A stretch of DNA of 33,528 nucleotides from Bacteriovoracaceae bacterium (GTDB lineage: Bacteria; Bdellovibrionota; Bacteriovoracia; Bacteriovoracales; Bacteriovoracaceae). The stretch covers positions 1-33,528 of the forward strand of contig CANFNL010000011.1 in the NCBI GenBank assembly GCA_947448205.1, written 5' to 3'. The notes beneath the pieces are model-generated. The model was not told the origin of the DNA and ran no database searches. It saw only the letters and a list, made by a program, of their open reading frames with translations. The translations under genes and the position numbers were made by a program. Positions 1 to 9,156 of the stretch are shown here, piece by piece. Each line of letters begins with the position of its first letter. The stretch's first letter is position 1.

Positions 1-59
1 GACAATTTTGGTGCTAAGGTCTTATAAATTTATAAAAGCAATTGATCAATGGGGCGAGT

Positions 60-227
60 ATGAGATTAAGTAGAGCTTTACAAGAAAAAATCATGGACGT
101 TCGTTTAAGAGATAAGTTACTTGCAGAAGGTAAGCTTACTAAAGAAGAAGTTAAAAAGTACCTTGATGGGACAGCTGACGAAGCTAAAAATGCAACTTTT
201 ACTGACGAAGTATCTGACGAAGAATAA
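60..227 (+). CDS. small acidic conserved-type hypothetical protein (55 aa)
   Basis: ORF track 42..227 opens at TTG; the ATG at 60 (MRLSRALQEKIMDVRLRDKLL...) is preceded by a GGGGCGAG purine stretch; followed directly by a strong terminator. Confidence 0.6.
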   Translation: MRLSRALQEKIMDVRLRDKLLAEGKLTKEEVKKYLDGTADEAKNATFTDEVSDEE

Positions 228-254
228 ATATAAGAAATAATTTTCAGATAAAAT

Positions 255-285
255 AAAAAGCCCACTTTTGTAGTGGGCTTTTTTC
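255..285. terminator. intrinsic, probably bidirectional terminator
   Basis: AAAAGCCCAC-TTTTGTA-GTGGGCTTTT stem flanked by an A-run and a T-run, between convergent gene ends (227 + and 292 -). Confidence 0.9.
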
Positions 286-291
286 TTTTAA

Positions 292-3200
292 TTAAATAGC
301 ACTTCCTGGAAATTTATAATCTTCTTCAGTGGCAGTATTAGGAGTCCATACTCCTTCCTGAAGCTCGCACTGATTTTGATTATTAAATTCACAGTATGCA
401 CCGGCCCAAGTACCACCAACTGCTAAGCAATCGGCCGATGAAGTTGGCCATGCACCACCACATGTTCCGCCAGATTTAGTCGAGCAATTGCCGCCTAAGT
501 ATTTTGCTGCAGCTCCAGAAGCATAGTGATCATCCCAATCAGCAAAGTTATTGTATGGATTAGAGAAGATATCTAATCCAGCATTATTCATTTTGGCAGC
601 AGGTGATGAAGGGCCTGAGTTGTCTATTCCATCACTAATTTTAAAATTTTCATCCCAGTCTCTAACATTAATTCTAATTCTCGCTTTTATTTCTTTTGCG
701 GAGTTTAGGCAGTAGAAAGAATAGTAAGGATTGGATTTAGCAAAGGGACTGGCCGTACTTGGTAGAGAGAAGACTGCTGATTCCCAAGTATTAAAATGAG
801 CATTGGAAGACGAGCACTGATTCTTAATAGTAGCATTGGCAAGTCTAATATTTGTTAAGTCCAGATGAGATATGGGAGAGGAATGCTCCCAGTTTTGAGT
901 TATTCCAGCTGAAGCAGCATAGACCATTGCTCGACTGCCCTTGTCAATTTGGCCGTCTGTTAATAAATCTCTAATTGGACCATTTATACAATTTGTTTTC
1001 TTTCCACCACAATATACTTTTGTCACAACCGGAGCGGAGGCAATGGTACAAGCTGGAGTAGCAGAATTGTCAAAAGACATGGTAATTGCATTATATTCGA
1101 CATAACCTTCATCACAATTTGGAGCAGATGGGTTAGACTCTGTTGTATAATAACTCTCGCATACATTTTTTGCTTCAGGAATGGTTCCACTGGTAAGACA
1201 GCCGGTATAGACGTTAACTCTGGATTGATATTTTGACGTAACTCCCTTTGATTGAGCAGGGCTGAAAGTATTTATATAGTAAGGAGCATATTCTATATAC
1301 TCGCAAACGCTAGGACCTGTAGTTGCTTGAAGTTTTAAGCCACTAAAGTAGAGATCTTCTTCTTCGGCATCAAGCAAGCAGCGAATATCGAGGGCTTTTG
1401 TCTGAGGTGATGCACTTTGAATATCACTGGCATTAATTCTACATTTTCTCGTTGCTTGAGTATCACCAACTTTGTGAAGCAAAAAAGAAGGTGTTTGGGT
1501 TTTATCTTTTATTTGAAAATAATCTCTTGCCTCTAGAGCAAAAACAAAACTTGATGATCCAATAAAATTTTGAGCCGTTAAAATATAATCTTTTCTAGGC
1601 GAGCTATAAGTTGCTGTTCCCGATATAAATCCAGTTTGGGTATCTAGAGTTAATCCTGCTGGGAGGGCCGGTGATATAGAAAAAACCAGATTATTACCTG
1701 CAGAAACAACCGCAGGTATCGTAAACTTTAGCCCTCTTTCTGTTAAGAAGAAATTGTCGTGTGTCACTGAGTTGATGGTTGTGCTTGCAGTAGCTGAAGA
1801 GATTGCTTCATCATTGTACACAAGATCATTAATACTAAATTCCTTAGCAGTTGGAAATAAGCTTAAATCACTTAAACTAATATCATTAAGGTAGAGATAA
1901 TTTCCTACAACTTTATGAGTATAAGCTCCTGCATGCTTATCTGTTGTAACATCGACACCTAAATTAAAAGAGGCTGCAGAGGCAACTCCAATTTTTAGTG
2001 CATCATTAGAAACGTTTAGAATTGTGGCGCTATTATCAAGCGTATCACCTTGGTAAAAAGTTTTTGATTGAGCAACAGAGTTTGCTGCTTGGCTTATATA
2101 GTTTACATAAAGAGTATCACTAACACCTGTCTGCACATAAGACACAACACCTTTTGCCCCAGCTCCAATTCCTGCTGTTGAATTAATATAATCTCCGGCC
2201 ACAAAGCCTCCAGTGGCACTTTGCTTAATAGCAGTATTGTAATATACAGGACCTATAGACCAGCCCTGTGTGGCAGCTTCACATGTCTCTTTAGTTGCAT
2301 AATTGGTATCGGTGCAAGAATTATCTGGAATGACAAAAGCTTTTTCACTTAAGAATAAATTTCCACTATCCAATTGTGTATTTTGGGTAAATGCACCCGT
2401 TATAATTCGCACAGCGATTTTATAGGGGTCGATTATTTTAATGATTATTCCGGAGGTTGAATTTGTCAGTGGTGGTACTATTGGAGCAAAAAGTGTTTCA
2501 CCTTCTTTGAAAAATGCGGTGTTTGAAACGGTAATAATTTGCTTATTTGCCAATGCGAGATCACTTGGACCAACAATCGAACTTAAATATATATCGGCAA
2601 AAACACTACCGGTTAAGTTAGTCGCCTGAATCGTAAATTTAGTTGAAGCCAATGAAGCCGCGAATGTTCCGGATATTATTCCGGTGTCTGGATCTAGCGA
2701 AACACATTGAGTTGAATCATTGGGATCAAAACACGGTAGAGCTGGTGAAATAGTGTATTTGATCCCATTTTCAGCATTGATTTCTGAAGTTGCAATTGGC
2801 ATCAAAGGTTTTATTGCATGGCCTACTTCGTAGACGTTTGTGGGGGTCGTAATAGTAAAATTATTAGTATAATATTGGTTATCATTATCAACTGAGGTCG
2901 TAGCATAAAATCCATTAGTTTGATCGATTATATCTATGATCGGATAAGACGTAGCACAAGAACCAGTTATATTATTAGCACATATACTTTCTGCTTTGAT
3001 AAAATATTTATTGTTTGCCGAAATATTTTCGACGTAGAGAGTTTTAAGAGAAGAATCAATTTTAAAGATCCGAGCAATTTTTGAACTATCTCCAGATTTT
3101 GTTATAAATGTATTAATAGTGAAAGGAGTTATGCTCGCAACTTTTATAGGAATGAGTCTATTGATTCCGATTTCATTCAAACTCGTATCTACAATTTTAG

Positions 3201-4044
3201 CTACGCTGGCTTCACCATCTTGAGTGAAGATCATGTTTGTTCGGGCGTAAGCGGCACTTGTTGTTGATGTTGTTAAAAGCGGACTAATCGCAGAAAGCGA
3301 GCCAGTGCCTGTCACCTTAAGTCTAATTTTTTCAGCTTGAGAGTAGGAGAGCTTTGTTAATTTTTTGTAGATACCAATATTTAAAGTTGTATAGATTGCC
3401 TTAGGTTCACGGGTAGCATTGCGATAAGACATTTTTATTCTAAACGGCACAGAGCTACCAACCGGATACCATTTATTATAGGAAGTGGTGCAAGCTGATT
3501 GAGATATATATTGATAATCAGGGTTGCTGCATTTGCTGGTTGCCGCATTCCAAGTTAACGGAGTAGATTCGCAAGTAGCCTGGTCTGGCGAAGCGAGATC
3601 ACTGCAAAAAGCAGTAGTTACAGTTTTTATGGCCAGAGGTACTCCTGTTATTGAGCAAGTGCTTGTCGTTAGTGCAATTCCTGCAGGAAGAGTAGCTGAA
3701 ATAGCATTTACCCCACTCACTACCAAATCACATCTATCAAAGAAAACAGTTTTTTTTGTACTATCACCAAGTGAGCCATCGACTACGGGGCTAGCACTAA
3801 GAGTTGTGCCGATGTTAGCACCAAAAGAAGAATCATTTTTATTGAAATAATAAAAAAATGTTGGCTCATCAAATGTGATTGCTGTACCAGTTGAATCTAC
3901 AATGGGTGGAGTAACGGTTGCCGATGAAGAAGACTTACTAGGGGAATCCTTGCTAAATTTTGTTAAGCTATCAGGTACACAACCAGATAGCAGCAATATT
4001 ATTGATAAGGGCGCTAGAATGTGATGTTTATTAAACGATTTCAT
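292..4044 (-). CDS. large secreted lipoprotein with putative Ig-like (He_PIG-type) segments and Cys/Trp repeats
   Basis: 1250 aa; lipobox LLSGC near N-terminus; LPAG(L/I)xL...TGxISGT motifs (e.g. ALPAGLTLDTQTGFISGTATY) typical of putative Ig domains; Cys-rich C-x(n)-C-x5-6-W segments. Confidence 0.85.
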   Translation of the reverse strand: MKSFNKHHILAPLSIILLLSGCVPDSLTKFSKDSPSKSSSSATVTPPIVDSTGTAITFDEPTFFYYFNKNDSSFGANIGTTLSASPVVDGSLGDSTKKTVFFDRCDLVVSGVNAISATLPAGIALTTSTCSITGVPLAIKTVTTAFCSDLASPDQATCESTPLTWNAATSKCSNPDYQYISQSACTTSYNKWYPVGSSVPFRIKMSYRNATREPKAIYTTLNIGIYKKLTKLSYSQAEKIRLKVTGTGSLSAISPLLTTSTTSAAYARTNMIFTQDGEASVAKIVDTSLNEIGINRLIPIKVASITPFTINTFITKSGDSSKIARIFKIDSSLKTLYVENISANNKYFIKAESICANNITGSCATSYPIIDIIDQTNGFYATTSVDNDNQYYTNNFTITTPTNVYEVGHAIKPLMPIATSEINAENGIKYTISPALPCFDPNDSTQCVSLDPDTGIISGTFAASLASTKFTIQATNLTGSVFADIYLSSIVGPSDLALANKQIITVSNTAFFKEGETLFAPIVPPLTNSTSGIIIKIIDPYKIAVRIITGAFTQNTQLDSGNLFLSEKAFVIPDNSCTDTNYATKETCEAATQGWSIGPVYYNTAIKQSATGGFVAGDYINSTAGIGAGAKGVVSYVQTGVSDTLYVNYISQAANSVAQSKTFYQGDTLDNSATILNVSNDALKIGVASAASFNLGVDVTTDKHAGAYTHKVVGNYLYLNDISLSDLSLFPTAKEFSINDLVYNDEAISSATASTTINSVTHDNFFLTERGLKFTIPAVVSAGNNLVFSISPALPAGLTLDTQTGFISGTATYSSPRKDYILTAQNFIGSSSFVFALEARDYFQIKDKTQTPSFLLHKVGDTQATRKCRINASDIQSASPQTKALDIRCLLDAEEEDLYFSGLKLQATTGPSVCEYIEYAPYYINTFSPAQSKGVTSKYQSRVNVYTGCLTSGTIPEAKNVCESYYTTESNPSAPNCDEGYVEYNAITMSFDNSATPACTIASAPVVTKVYCGGKKTNCINGPIRDLLTDGQIDKGSRAMVYAASAGITQNWEHSSPISHLDLTNIRLANATIKNQCSSSNAHFNTWESAVFSLPSTASPFAKSNPYYSFYCLNSAKEIKARIRINVRDWDENFKISDGIDNSGPSSPAAKMNNAGLDIFSNPYNNFADWDDHYASGAAAKYLGGNCSTKSGGTCGGAWPTSSADCLAVGGTWAGAYCEFNNQNQCELQEGVWTPNTATEEDYKFPGSAI

Positions 4045-4051
4045 AACTCTA

Positions 4052-4078
4052 TTATCGATCGTTTAATTTAAAAATTTA
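4052..4078 (-). promoter_or_regulatory. sigma28/FliA-like promoter for the lipoprotein gene
   Basis: minus strand reads TAAATTTT-N11-ATCGATAA (consensus TAAAGTTT-N11-GCCGATAA; 13/16 identities), 7 nt separating the -10 box from the ATG at 4044. Confidence 0.5.
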
Positions 4079-4101
4079 GGTTTTCTGAAAATTAAAATGA
4101 T

Positions 4102-4125
4102 TTCAAATTGTTAGTGCAATTTGAA
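4102..4125. repeat. 9-bp perfect inverted repeat in divergent intergenic region
   Basis: TTCAAATTG-TTAGTG-CAATTTGAA; no T-run on either strand, so operator-like rather than terminator-like. Confidence 0.6.
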
Positions 4126-4331
4126 GGAATTAGTCTACTTTTAGGTTGTGTATTAAATAAGGCATACTCAAAATATTTGGAAGTTAGTCATATTTTTAAG
4201 AAAAATAAATTGAAAAGTCAGTTGAAATACTTGATTCAATTTAGAGTGCCTCCAAACATTGGCAGCGATAAAACTTAATTTGAATTCACTCAATTCTAAT
4301 ATTAAATACTAACAATCCTAAGTTTTTAAAT

Positions 4332-4359
4332 TAAAGTAAAATGCTTGGTTATTCGATAC
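4332..4359 (+). promoter_or_regulatory. possible sigma28/FliA-like promoter for the downstream secreted coiled-coil gene
   Basis: TAAAGTAA-N12-TTCGATAC, CGATA core, spacer one nt longer than consensus; ends 9 nt before ATG at 4369. Confidence 0.3.
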
Positions 4360-4368
4360 TATATCATC

Positions 4369-6513
4369 ATGAAAAAATCTAAAGTTTATTTACTTTTGCT
4401 CCTCATTATCCAATCCTGTTGTCTTTTTGCCGAAGACTCTGATAGGCCAAGTTGTGATAAGGCTAAAGCTTTAGAGGTACTGAATGCTCCTCAAATAAAG
4501 CCTTTGCAAGCTATACAAGCTAATTTTGCTCAATACGCCTGTAAAGAGACTCATCTGTTTGCCGATATAAAAGATAGTCATTTTAGAGTTAATCACGACA
4601 AACTTCATTGTAATCAGGTTGAGTTGTGTTTAGGTGCAAAAAAAGATGAAGAAAAAATAAAAGATGCCAAGGTTTTAATCAAAGAAAATTTACCTAAGGC
4701 AGCCCTTTTAGCAGTACTTGCCAATGAAATCGATGAAGTCTTTGAATTCAATTTGCAACTCAATCGATTTGAGACAGAACATAATGTAGTGCTTTGTCCA
4801 GAAGAGAAAATAGAGCCCAGTTGTGATAAAGATATTCGCAATGCACTATCATCGGTTGTTAACACTTTTATAGATTTTAGAGAACTTGATAGTGCTCCAC
4901 TTTCTACTGATAAGCTTCATGAGTTTGTTGCTCGTAAGTTTTTTACTGGAGATGAATACAAAGAAGAAAAAATAAATAAAACGAACTTACAGGCAAATTG
5001 TACAAAAAAAATAAGTTTTATGCGTATTTGTCATAATCGGGACATTCGCTTAAAAAAAATATCCGAGTGTGAAAAAGATTCTAAGCTCAATAGCTGCTTG
5101 GATGATGAACAAAAAGCTTTGGCTTCAATATTTAATGATCAAAAGAGTAATCAAGAACTTTATTTAGCTCTTGAAAAAGAGCTCTGTCTTGCTAATCGAA
5201 TAACCCATGATACAAAGGAATCAACTGCTGATAAAATTGGACAAAATAGACTCAAGCATTTTATGACCACAAGCCACCCGATCACTGGCTTGAAAACACG
5301 ACCCGAGAGCCGAAGAAAATGGTCGATGACTGGCGAGGCACTCCCAATAAATATTTCAGATAATTCAACTATAGTTGGAGTTGAAAGTTTGGATATGGGG
5401 CCTCCTGTTCCTCCTGTTCCTGCTGATCCAGTGGGAGAAGTAGGATCAATAGATGGAAATAACACGCCTGAAAATTTAGTTAGCGATAAGAGTATCCCTG
5501 AAGGGGGATTGAGTATAAATGGGAATCCTAGTGCGACTGTTAATTCCAATTTTGGCAATCATTTTGGCCCAACTTTAGACGATGAAAATATTGCTCAAGA
5601 TGAAGTAGAAAATAAAAAAATTAATGATCAGGAAATGATAAAAAAGAAAGATGAGCTCTCCACATTACTTGCTCAAATTAATAGAGTCCAAGCGCGTTTA
5701 GATGAAATGACTCAAAAAGTTGATAGTCTAAAAAATAAAATAGAAGAGGATCCGAGTACTGAAAAACCTACTGATAAAGAATTAGCTGATAAAGAAAAGT
5801 TAATTTTAGATCTAAAAAAGAAACTAAGTGATATGGAGATCGACAAACGTAAAAGAGAAATTGAAATTGCTCGCATGACCGAAGTTGAAAGGATGCGAGC
5901 CAGAGATGAGATGATGAGAAATAGCTCTACAAAAATTACCAGTGCGGCCATTAGAGATCGAGATAACCCGCAAGCAGATTTTTCGTCCAGAGAAGCTGAA
6001 AAAAGTTCTAGCAACCAATTAAATTCTCAAGTAAACATTAACTCTTCTCTATCGGGTGATATTGAAAGATCTCCCGCAGCAATTAGTTCTTCGTCTTCTG
6101 GTGTTTTAGGGCAAGAAATTGTATTAAAAGTAGCAGGTACCCAAGCGACTTCTGAATCTAATGTGGTCTTCATGACTAGTGGAGATCTTCAAAAATATCC
6201 CTATCATTTGGGAGTTGATGCGGCAGAAGTTGAAATAGAGAAAATGCTAATAAAAAATAATGGAGCTGCTATTATCATCGGAGAAAGTGAACAAATCATA
6301 CCACTCATTGACAATGGAGTTGTGCAATTAGATCGAGATGGGAAGGTGAAATACAAGCGAGTGAAAATAACCTTAGTGAAAAATGATAAGGATTTAAAAA
6401 AGAATATCGCTCGTGAAATTTCTTCCGTTGCTGATCTCAAAAGAGAGGAGCAAAAAACACGTGATCTTATTCGTTATCAAGAAATGAAAAATGCCGTAAA
6501 ACTCGACAAATAA
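4369..6513 (+). CDS. secreted Cys-rich protein with central coiled coil
   Basis: ATG at 4369 gives MKKSKVYLLLLLIIQSCCLFAED signal-peptide-like N-terminus; heptad-rich region EMIKKKDELSTLLAQINRVQARLDEMTQKVDSLKNKIEE; no recognised family. Confidence 0.75.
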   Translation: MKKSKVYLLLLLIIQSCCLFAEDSDRPSCDKAKALEVLNAPQIKPLQAIQANFAQYACKETHLFADIKDSHFRVNHDKLHCNQVELCLGAKKDEEKIKDAKVLIKENLPKAALLAVLANEIDEVFEFNLQLNRFETEHNVVLCPEEKIEPSCDKDIRNALSSVVNTFIDFRELDSAPLSTDKLHEFVARKFFTGDEYKEEKINKTNLQANCTKKISFMRICHNRDIRLKKISECEKDSKLNSCLDDEQKALASIFNDQKSNQELYLALEKELCLANRITHDTKESTADKIGQNRLKHFMTTSHPITGLKTRPESRRKWSMTGEALPINISDNSTIVGVESLDMGPPVPPVPADPVGEVGSIDGNNTPENLVSDKSIPEGGLSINGNPSATVNSNFGNHFGPTLDDENIAQDEVENKKINDQEMIKKKDELSTLLAQINRVQARLDEMTQKVDSLKNKIEEDPSTEKPTDKELADKEKLILDLKKKLSDMEIDKRKREIEIARMTEVERMRARDEMMRNSSTKITSAAIRDRDNPQADFSSREAEKSSSNQLNSQVNINSSLSGDIERSPAAISSSSSGVLGQEIVLKVAGTQATSESNVVFMTSGDLQKYPYHLGVDAAEVEIEKMLIKNNGAAIIIGESEQIIPLIDNGVVQLDRDGKVKYKRVKITLVKNDKDLKKNIAREISSVADLKREEQKTRDLIRYQEMKNAVKLDK

Positions 6514-6521
6514 TTTGGCCT

Positions 6522-7004
6522 TTACTGAACAATATAACGAGAAAAGAAAATACTTTTGACGATGGGTTTTTCAAGTGCTTTGTTGATTTCTTTTTTTAAT
6601 CGGTCTTCTAGTAAAATTTTACCAGTTAAAGAATTTAACTCATCTGCCCCCATCTTAGAAGCAATGGTTATAATTTTATCCTGAACAACCATTTGATAGG
6701 TTTTAATCACTCCAGCATCCTCTACTTTAAAGAGCACTAGGTGAACTTCTAATTCAACATAGCGCATTCTTTGATTAGCATTTGGATCTTTTGGAACTAA
6801 ACTAACGATTAATTTTTCTAATTTATAAAATGATGGAATGGCCTTGGGGTCTCCATCTTTTAAAAAAGCTTCACGCTCTTTATTTTCATCTATTGGCGGT
6901 CGCTTATACATTTTTTCAGTGTAATAGAAAAGGCCGATGACTGCCAAAGTGGTTAGCATCATCATGCCCAAAAGAATCATGTCGAGTTTTTTTTTGCCGG
7001 TCAT
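6522..7004 (-). CDS. FliL-like flagellar basal body-associated protein
   Basis: single N-terminal TM helix, then YKLEKLIVSLVPKDPNANQRMRYVELEVHLVL...IKTYQMVVQDKIITIASKMGADEL...LLEDRLKKEINKAL..PIVKSIFFSRYIVQ, FliL-family pattern. Confidence 0.75.
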   Translation of the reverse strand: MTGKKKLDMILLGMMMLTTLAVIGLFYYTEKMYKRPPIDENKEREAFLKDGDPKAIPSFYKLEKLIVSLVPKDPNANQRMRYVELEVHLVLFKVEDAGVIKTYQMVVQDKIITIASKMGADELNSLTGKILLEDRLKKEINKALEKPIVKSIFFSRYIVQ

Positions 7005-7027
7005 GCTCTAAATTTTAGCATGACCGG
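6997..7027 (-). repeat. 11-bp perfect inverted repeat spanning the fliL-like start codon
   Basis: CCGGTCATGCT-CTAAATTTT-AGCATGACCGG; the ATG of the minus-strand gene (7002-7004) lies in one arm. Confidence 0.8.
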
Positions 7028-7042
7028 GGAGAAAATAAAGAA

Positions 7043-8149
7043 CTAAAAAGGTAGTTTTGTGAAGGGTAGACCTAGATCCTGAGCAACTTGCTCGTATGCT
7101 AGTGTTCCTTTATAGATATTAATTCCAGGTCTAAATGATTTATCTTTCCCTGCTGCTTCTTCAACCCCCATATTGGCAATTAGGCGAGCGTATTTTAGAG
7201 TAACATTTGTCAGTGCAAAAGTTGATGTACGAGCAACAGCGCCCGGCATATTGGCCACACAATAGTGAACGACACCATCAACTACAAAAGTTGGATTTTC
7301 ATGAGTAGTTGGTTTACAAGTTTCAATACATCCACCTTGGTCAACAGCTATATCTACAACCACAGATCCCTTAGACATTTTTGAAATCATCTCCCTTGTC
7401 ACAAGCTTTGGAGCTTTTGCACCAGGAACTAAAACAGCACCAATGACTAAATCGGACTCAAGAACTGCTTTTTCAATATTATCTTGATTAGAATAGATAG
7501 TCGTAATATGTGAGCCGTATAAAGCATCTAGTTCAGCGAGACGTTTAGTAGAGAGATCTATCGCGGTAACAGAAGCTCCCATTCCCATCGCCATTTGAAT
7601 GGCATTCGTTCCAGCAATACCAGCTCCGATAACTGTTACTTTAGCTCGCTTTACACCTGGAACTCCTCCCAGAAGGATTCCTTTTCCACCTTTATCAAGC
7701 TGCAAGTATGTTGCTCCGATTTGCACAGACATTCTTCCTGCAACTTCTGACATCGGAACTAATAATGGAAGTGAGCCATCGGCATTTTGAATTGTTTCAT
7801 AAGCAATTGCAGTACATCCAGATTTCATCAAGCCTTTAGTTTGTTCTGGATCTGGAGCAAGGTGAAGATAGGTATAAAGGATATGGTTAGGCTTCAGCAT
7901 GGCGATTTCTACTGCTTGAGGCTCTTTAACTTTTATGATCATGGTTGATTTTTCAAAAATTTCTGCTGCAGTATCAAGTATTTTTGCTCCAGCTTTAACG
8001 AATTCTTCATCGGTGATTCCAATACCAACTCCAGCATTTTTCTGGACATAAACGGTATGACCATCCGCTACAAGAGTGCGAATTCCACCAGGAACCATAC
8101 CAACGCGGTTTTCATTATTTTTAATTTCCTTTGGTACTCCAATAATCAT
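7043..8149 (-). CDS. ald: alanine dehydrogenase
   Basis: MIIGVPKEIKNNENRVGMVPGG..., VIGAGIAGTNAIQMAMGMGASVTAIDLS, full-length Ald family match; RBS AAGGAG before ATG. Confidence 0.95.
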   Translation of the reverse strand: MIIGVPKEIKNNENRVGMVPGGIRTLVADGHTVYVQKNAGVGIGITDEEFVKAGAKILDTAAEIFEKSTMIIKVKEPQAVEIAMLKPNHILYTYLHLAPDPEQTKGLMKSGCTAIAYETIQNADGSLPLLVPMSEVAGRMSVQIGATYLQLDKGGKGILLGGVPGVKRAKVTVIGAGIAGTNAIQMAMGMGASVTAIDLSTKRLAELDALYGSHITTIYSNQDNIEKAVLESDLVIGAVLVPGAKAPKLVTREMISKMSKGSVVVDIAVDQGGCIETCKPTTHENPTFVVDGVVHYCVANMPGAVARTSTFALTNVTLKYARLIANMGVEEAAGKDKSFRPGINIYKGTLAYEQVAQDLGLPFTKLPF

Positions 8150-8295
8150 GGTAGTTCTCCTTAAATAGTTTTGCCTATGAGAATTCCATAAAAAATGAAA
8201 AAGAGGAAGGGGAAAATGGGAAACCTATTATCAGTATTTTAGACTTTCGGAGATGATTTGCTCCTGAGGCATTGGTAGCGCTGATTAATCATTTG

Positions 8296-9108
8296 CTAAA
8301 AAAAGATTTTTTGTTGATCATAGAGCGGGAAAACTTTACTACCAAATTCATTACTGGCCATAGCTTCAAGCTGGGTATGTGAGAGATCGTGACTCATATG
8401 AATGAGACCAGTTCTTATTGGTTTAATTTGTTTTATATAATTAAACGCCCGTTCGACGCTTAAGTGAGTACTATGACTTCCTCTTTTAAGACAATCGATA
8501 ATAAGGAGATCTAATTTAGTTTCAGTCAGTAGCGAAACAATTTTCTCGGGAATTTCCTGGCAATCGACAACATACGCCATTTTTTGAAAGAGAAATCCCA
8601 TGGTTTCTCCATGGCCATGCGGGTAATTAAAGAAGATGAATTTTTCATCAAAAATTTTAGTCTCTTTTAAAAGATTAACCTCATGAAGTCTGAGCCTAGG
8701 AATACCTCCACCAATGGCGGGGCGAGTGGGGTTAAAGATATAAGCGAAACGCTGCTCTAATATTTTGCCAGTCTCACTATTGCAATAAACAGGAATTTCT
8801 CTAACGGGCGGCCCGAAGGTTAGAGGACGCAAATCGTCTATACCGTGAACGTGATCTGAGTGCTCATGGGTGATAATCACAAAATCAACGCCGGAGATTT
8901 TATTTTCTAAAAACTGAGAACGAAGATCTGGAGTTGTATCGACAAGTATTTTATTGCCATGTTTGCTCTCGATAAAAATGCTTGTACGCAATCTCTTATC
9001 GCGATGATCAAGTGAAGAACAAACAGGACATTTGCACCCCATCATGGGAATCCCAGTAGAAGTTCCAGTGCCCAGAGCAATCAAAGTATTTTTCTGATTT
9101 AAATCCAT
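8296..9108 (-). CDS. MBL-fold metallo-hydrolase (PhnP-like)
   Basis: GTGTSTGIPMMGCKCPVCSS, VDTTPDLRSQ, ITHEHSDHVHGIDDLR, LIIDCLKRGSHSTHLS, LIHMSHDLSH metal-binding motifs. Confidence 0.9.
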   Translation of the reverse strand: MDLNQKNTLIALGTGTSTGIPMMGCKCPVCSSLDHRDKRLRTSIFIESKHGNKILVDTTPDLRSQFLENKISGVDFVIITHEHSDHVHGIDDLRPLTFGPPVREIPVYCNSETGKILEQRFAYIFNPTRPAIGGGIPRLRLHEVNLLKETKIFDEKFIFFNYPHGHGETMGFLFQKMAYVVDCQEIPEKIVSLLTETKLDLLIIDCLKRGSHSTHLSVERAFNYIKQIKPIRTGLIHMSHDLSHTQLEAMASNEFGSKVFPLYDQQKIFF

Positions 9109-9156
9109 GGTATAATTCTATCCTGATATCGATTTATATTTAAGAGGAAAAAGAAA

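Noticed and set aside
3524-3850. 108-aa plus-strand ORF antisense to the Ig-like lipoprotein
   Set aside because: Opposite-strand shadow of a long, clearly coding ORF; no RBS or recognisable protein features
5401-5426. Short tandem repeat CCTCCTGTT x2 + CCTGCTG
   Set aside because: Only two and a bit copies, encodes a PPVPPVPAD linker; too short to treat as a repeat locus
5160-5558. 132-aa minus-strand ORF inside 4369..6513
   Set aside because: Shadow ORF opposite a coding region, composition reflects the complement of the sense codons
6997-7027. Hairpin as an ald transcription terminator
   Set aside because: On the minus strand it is followed by GGCAAAAAAAAA rather than a U-tract and contains the next gene's ATG
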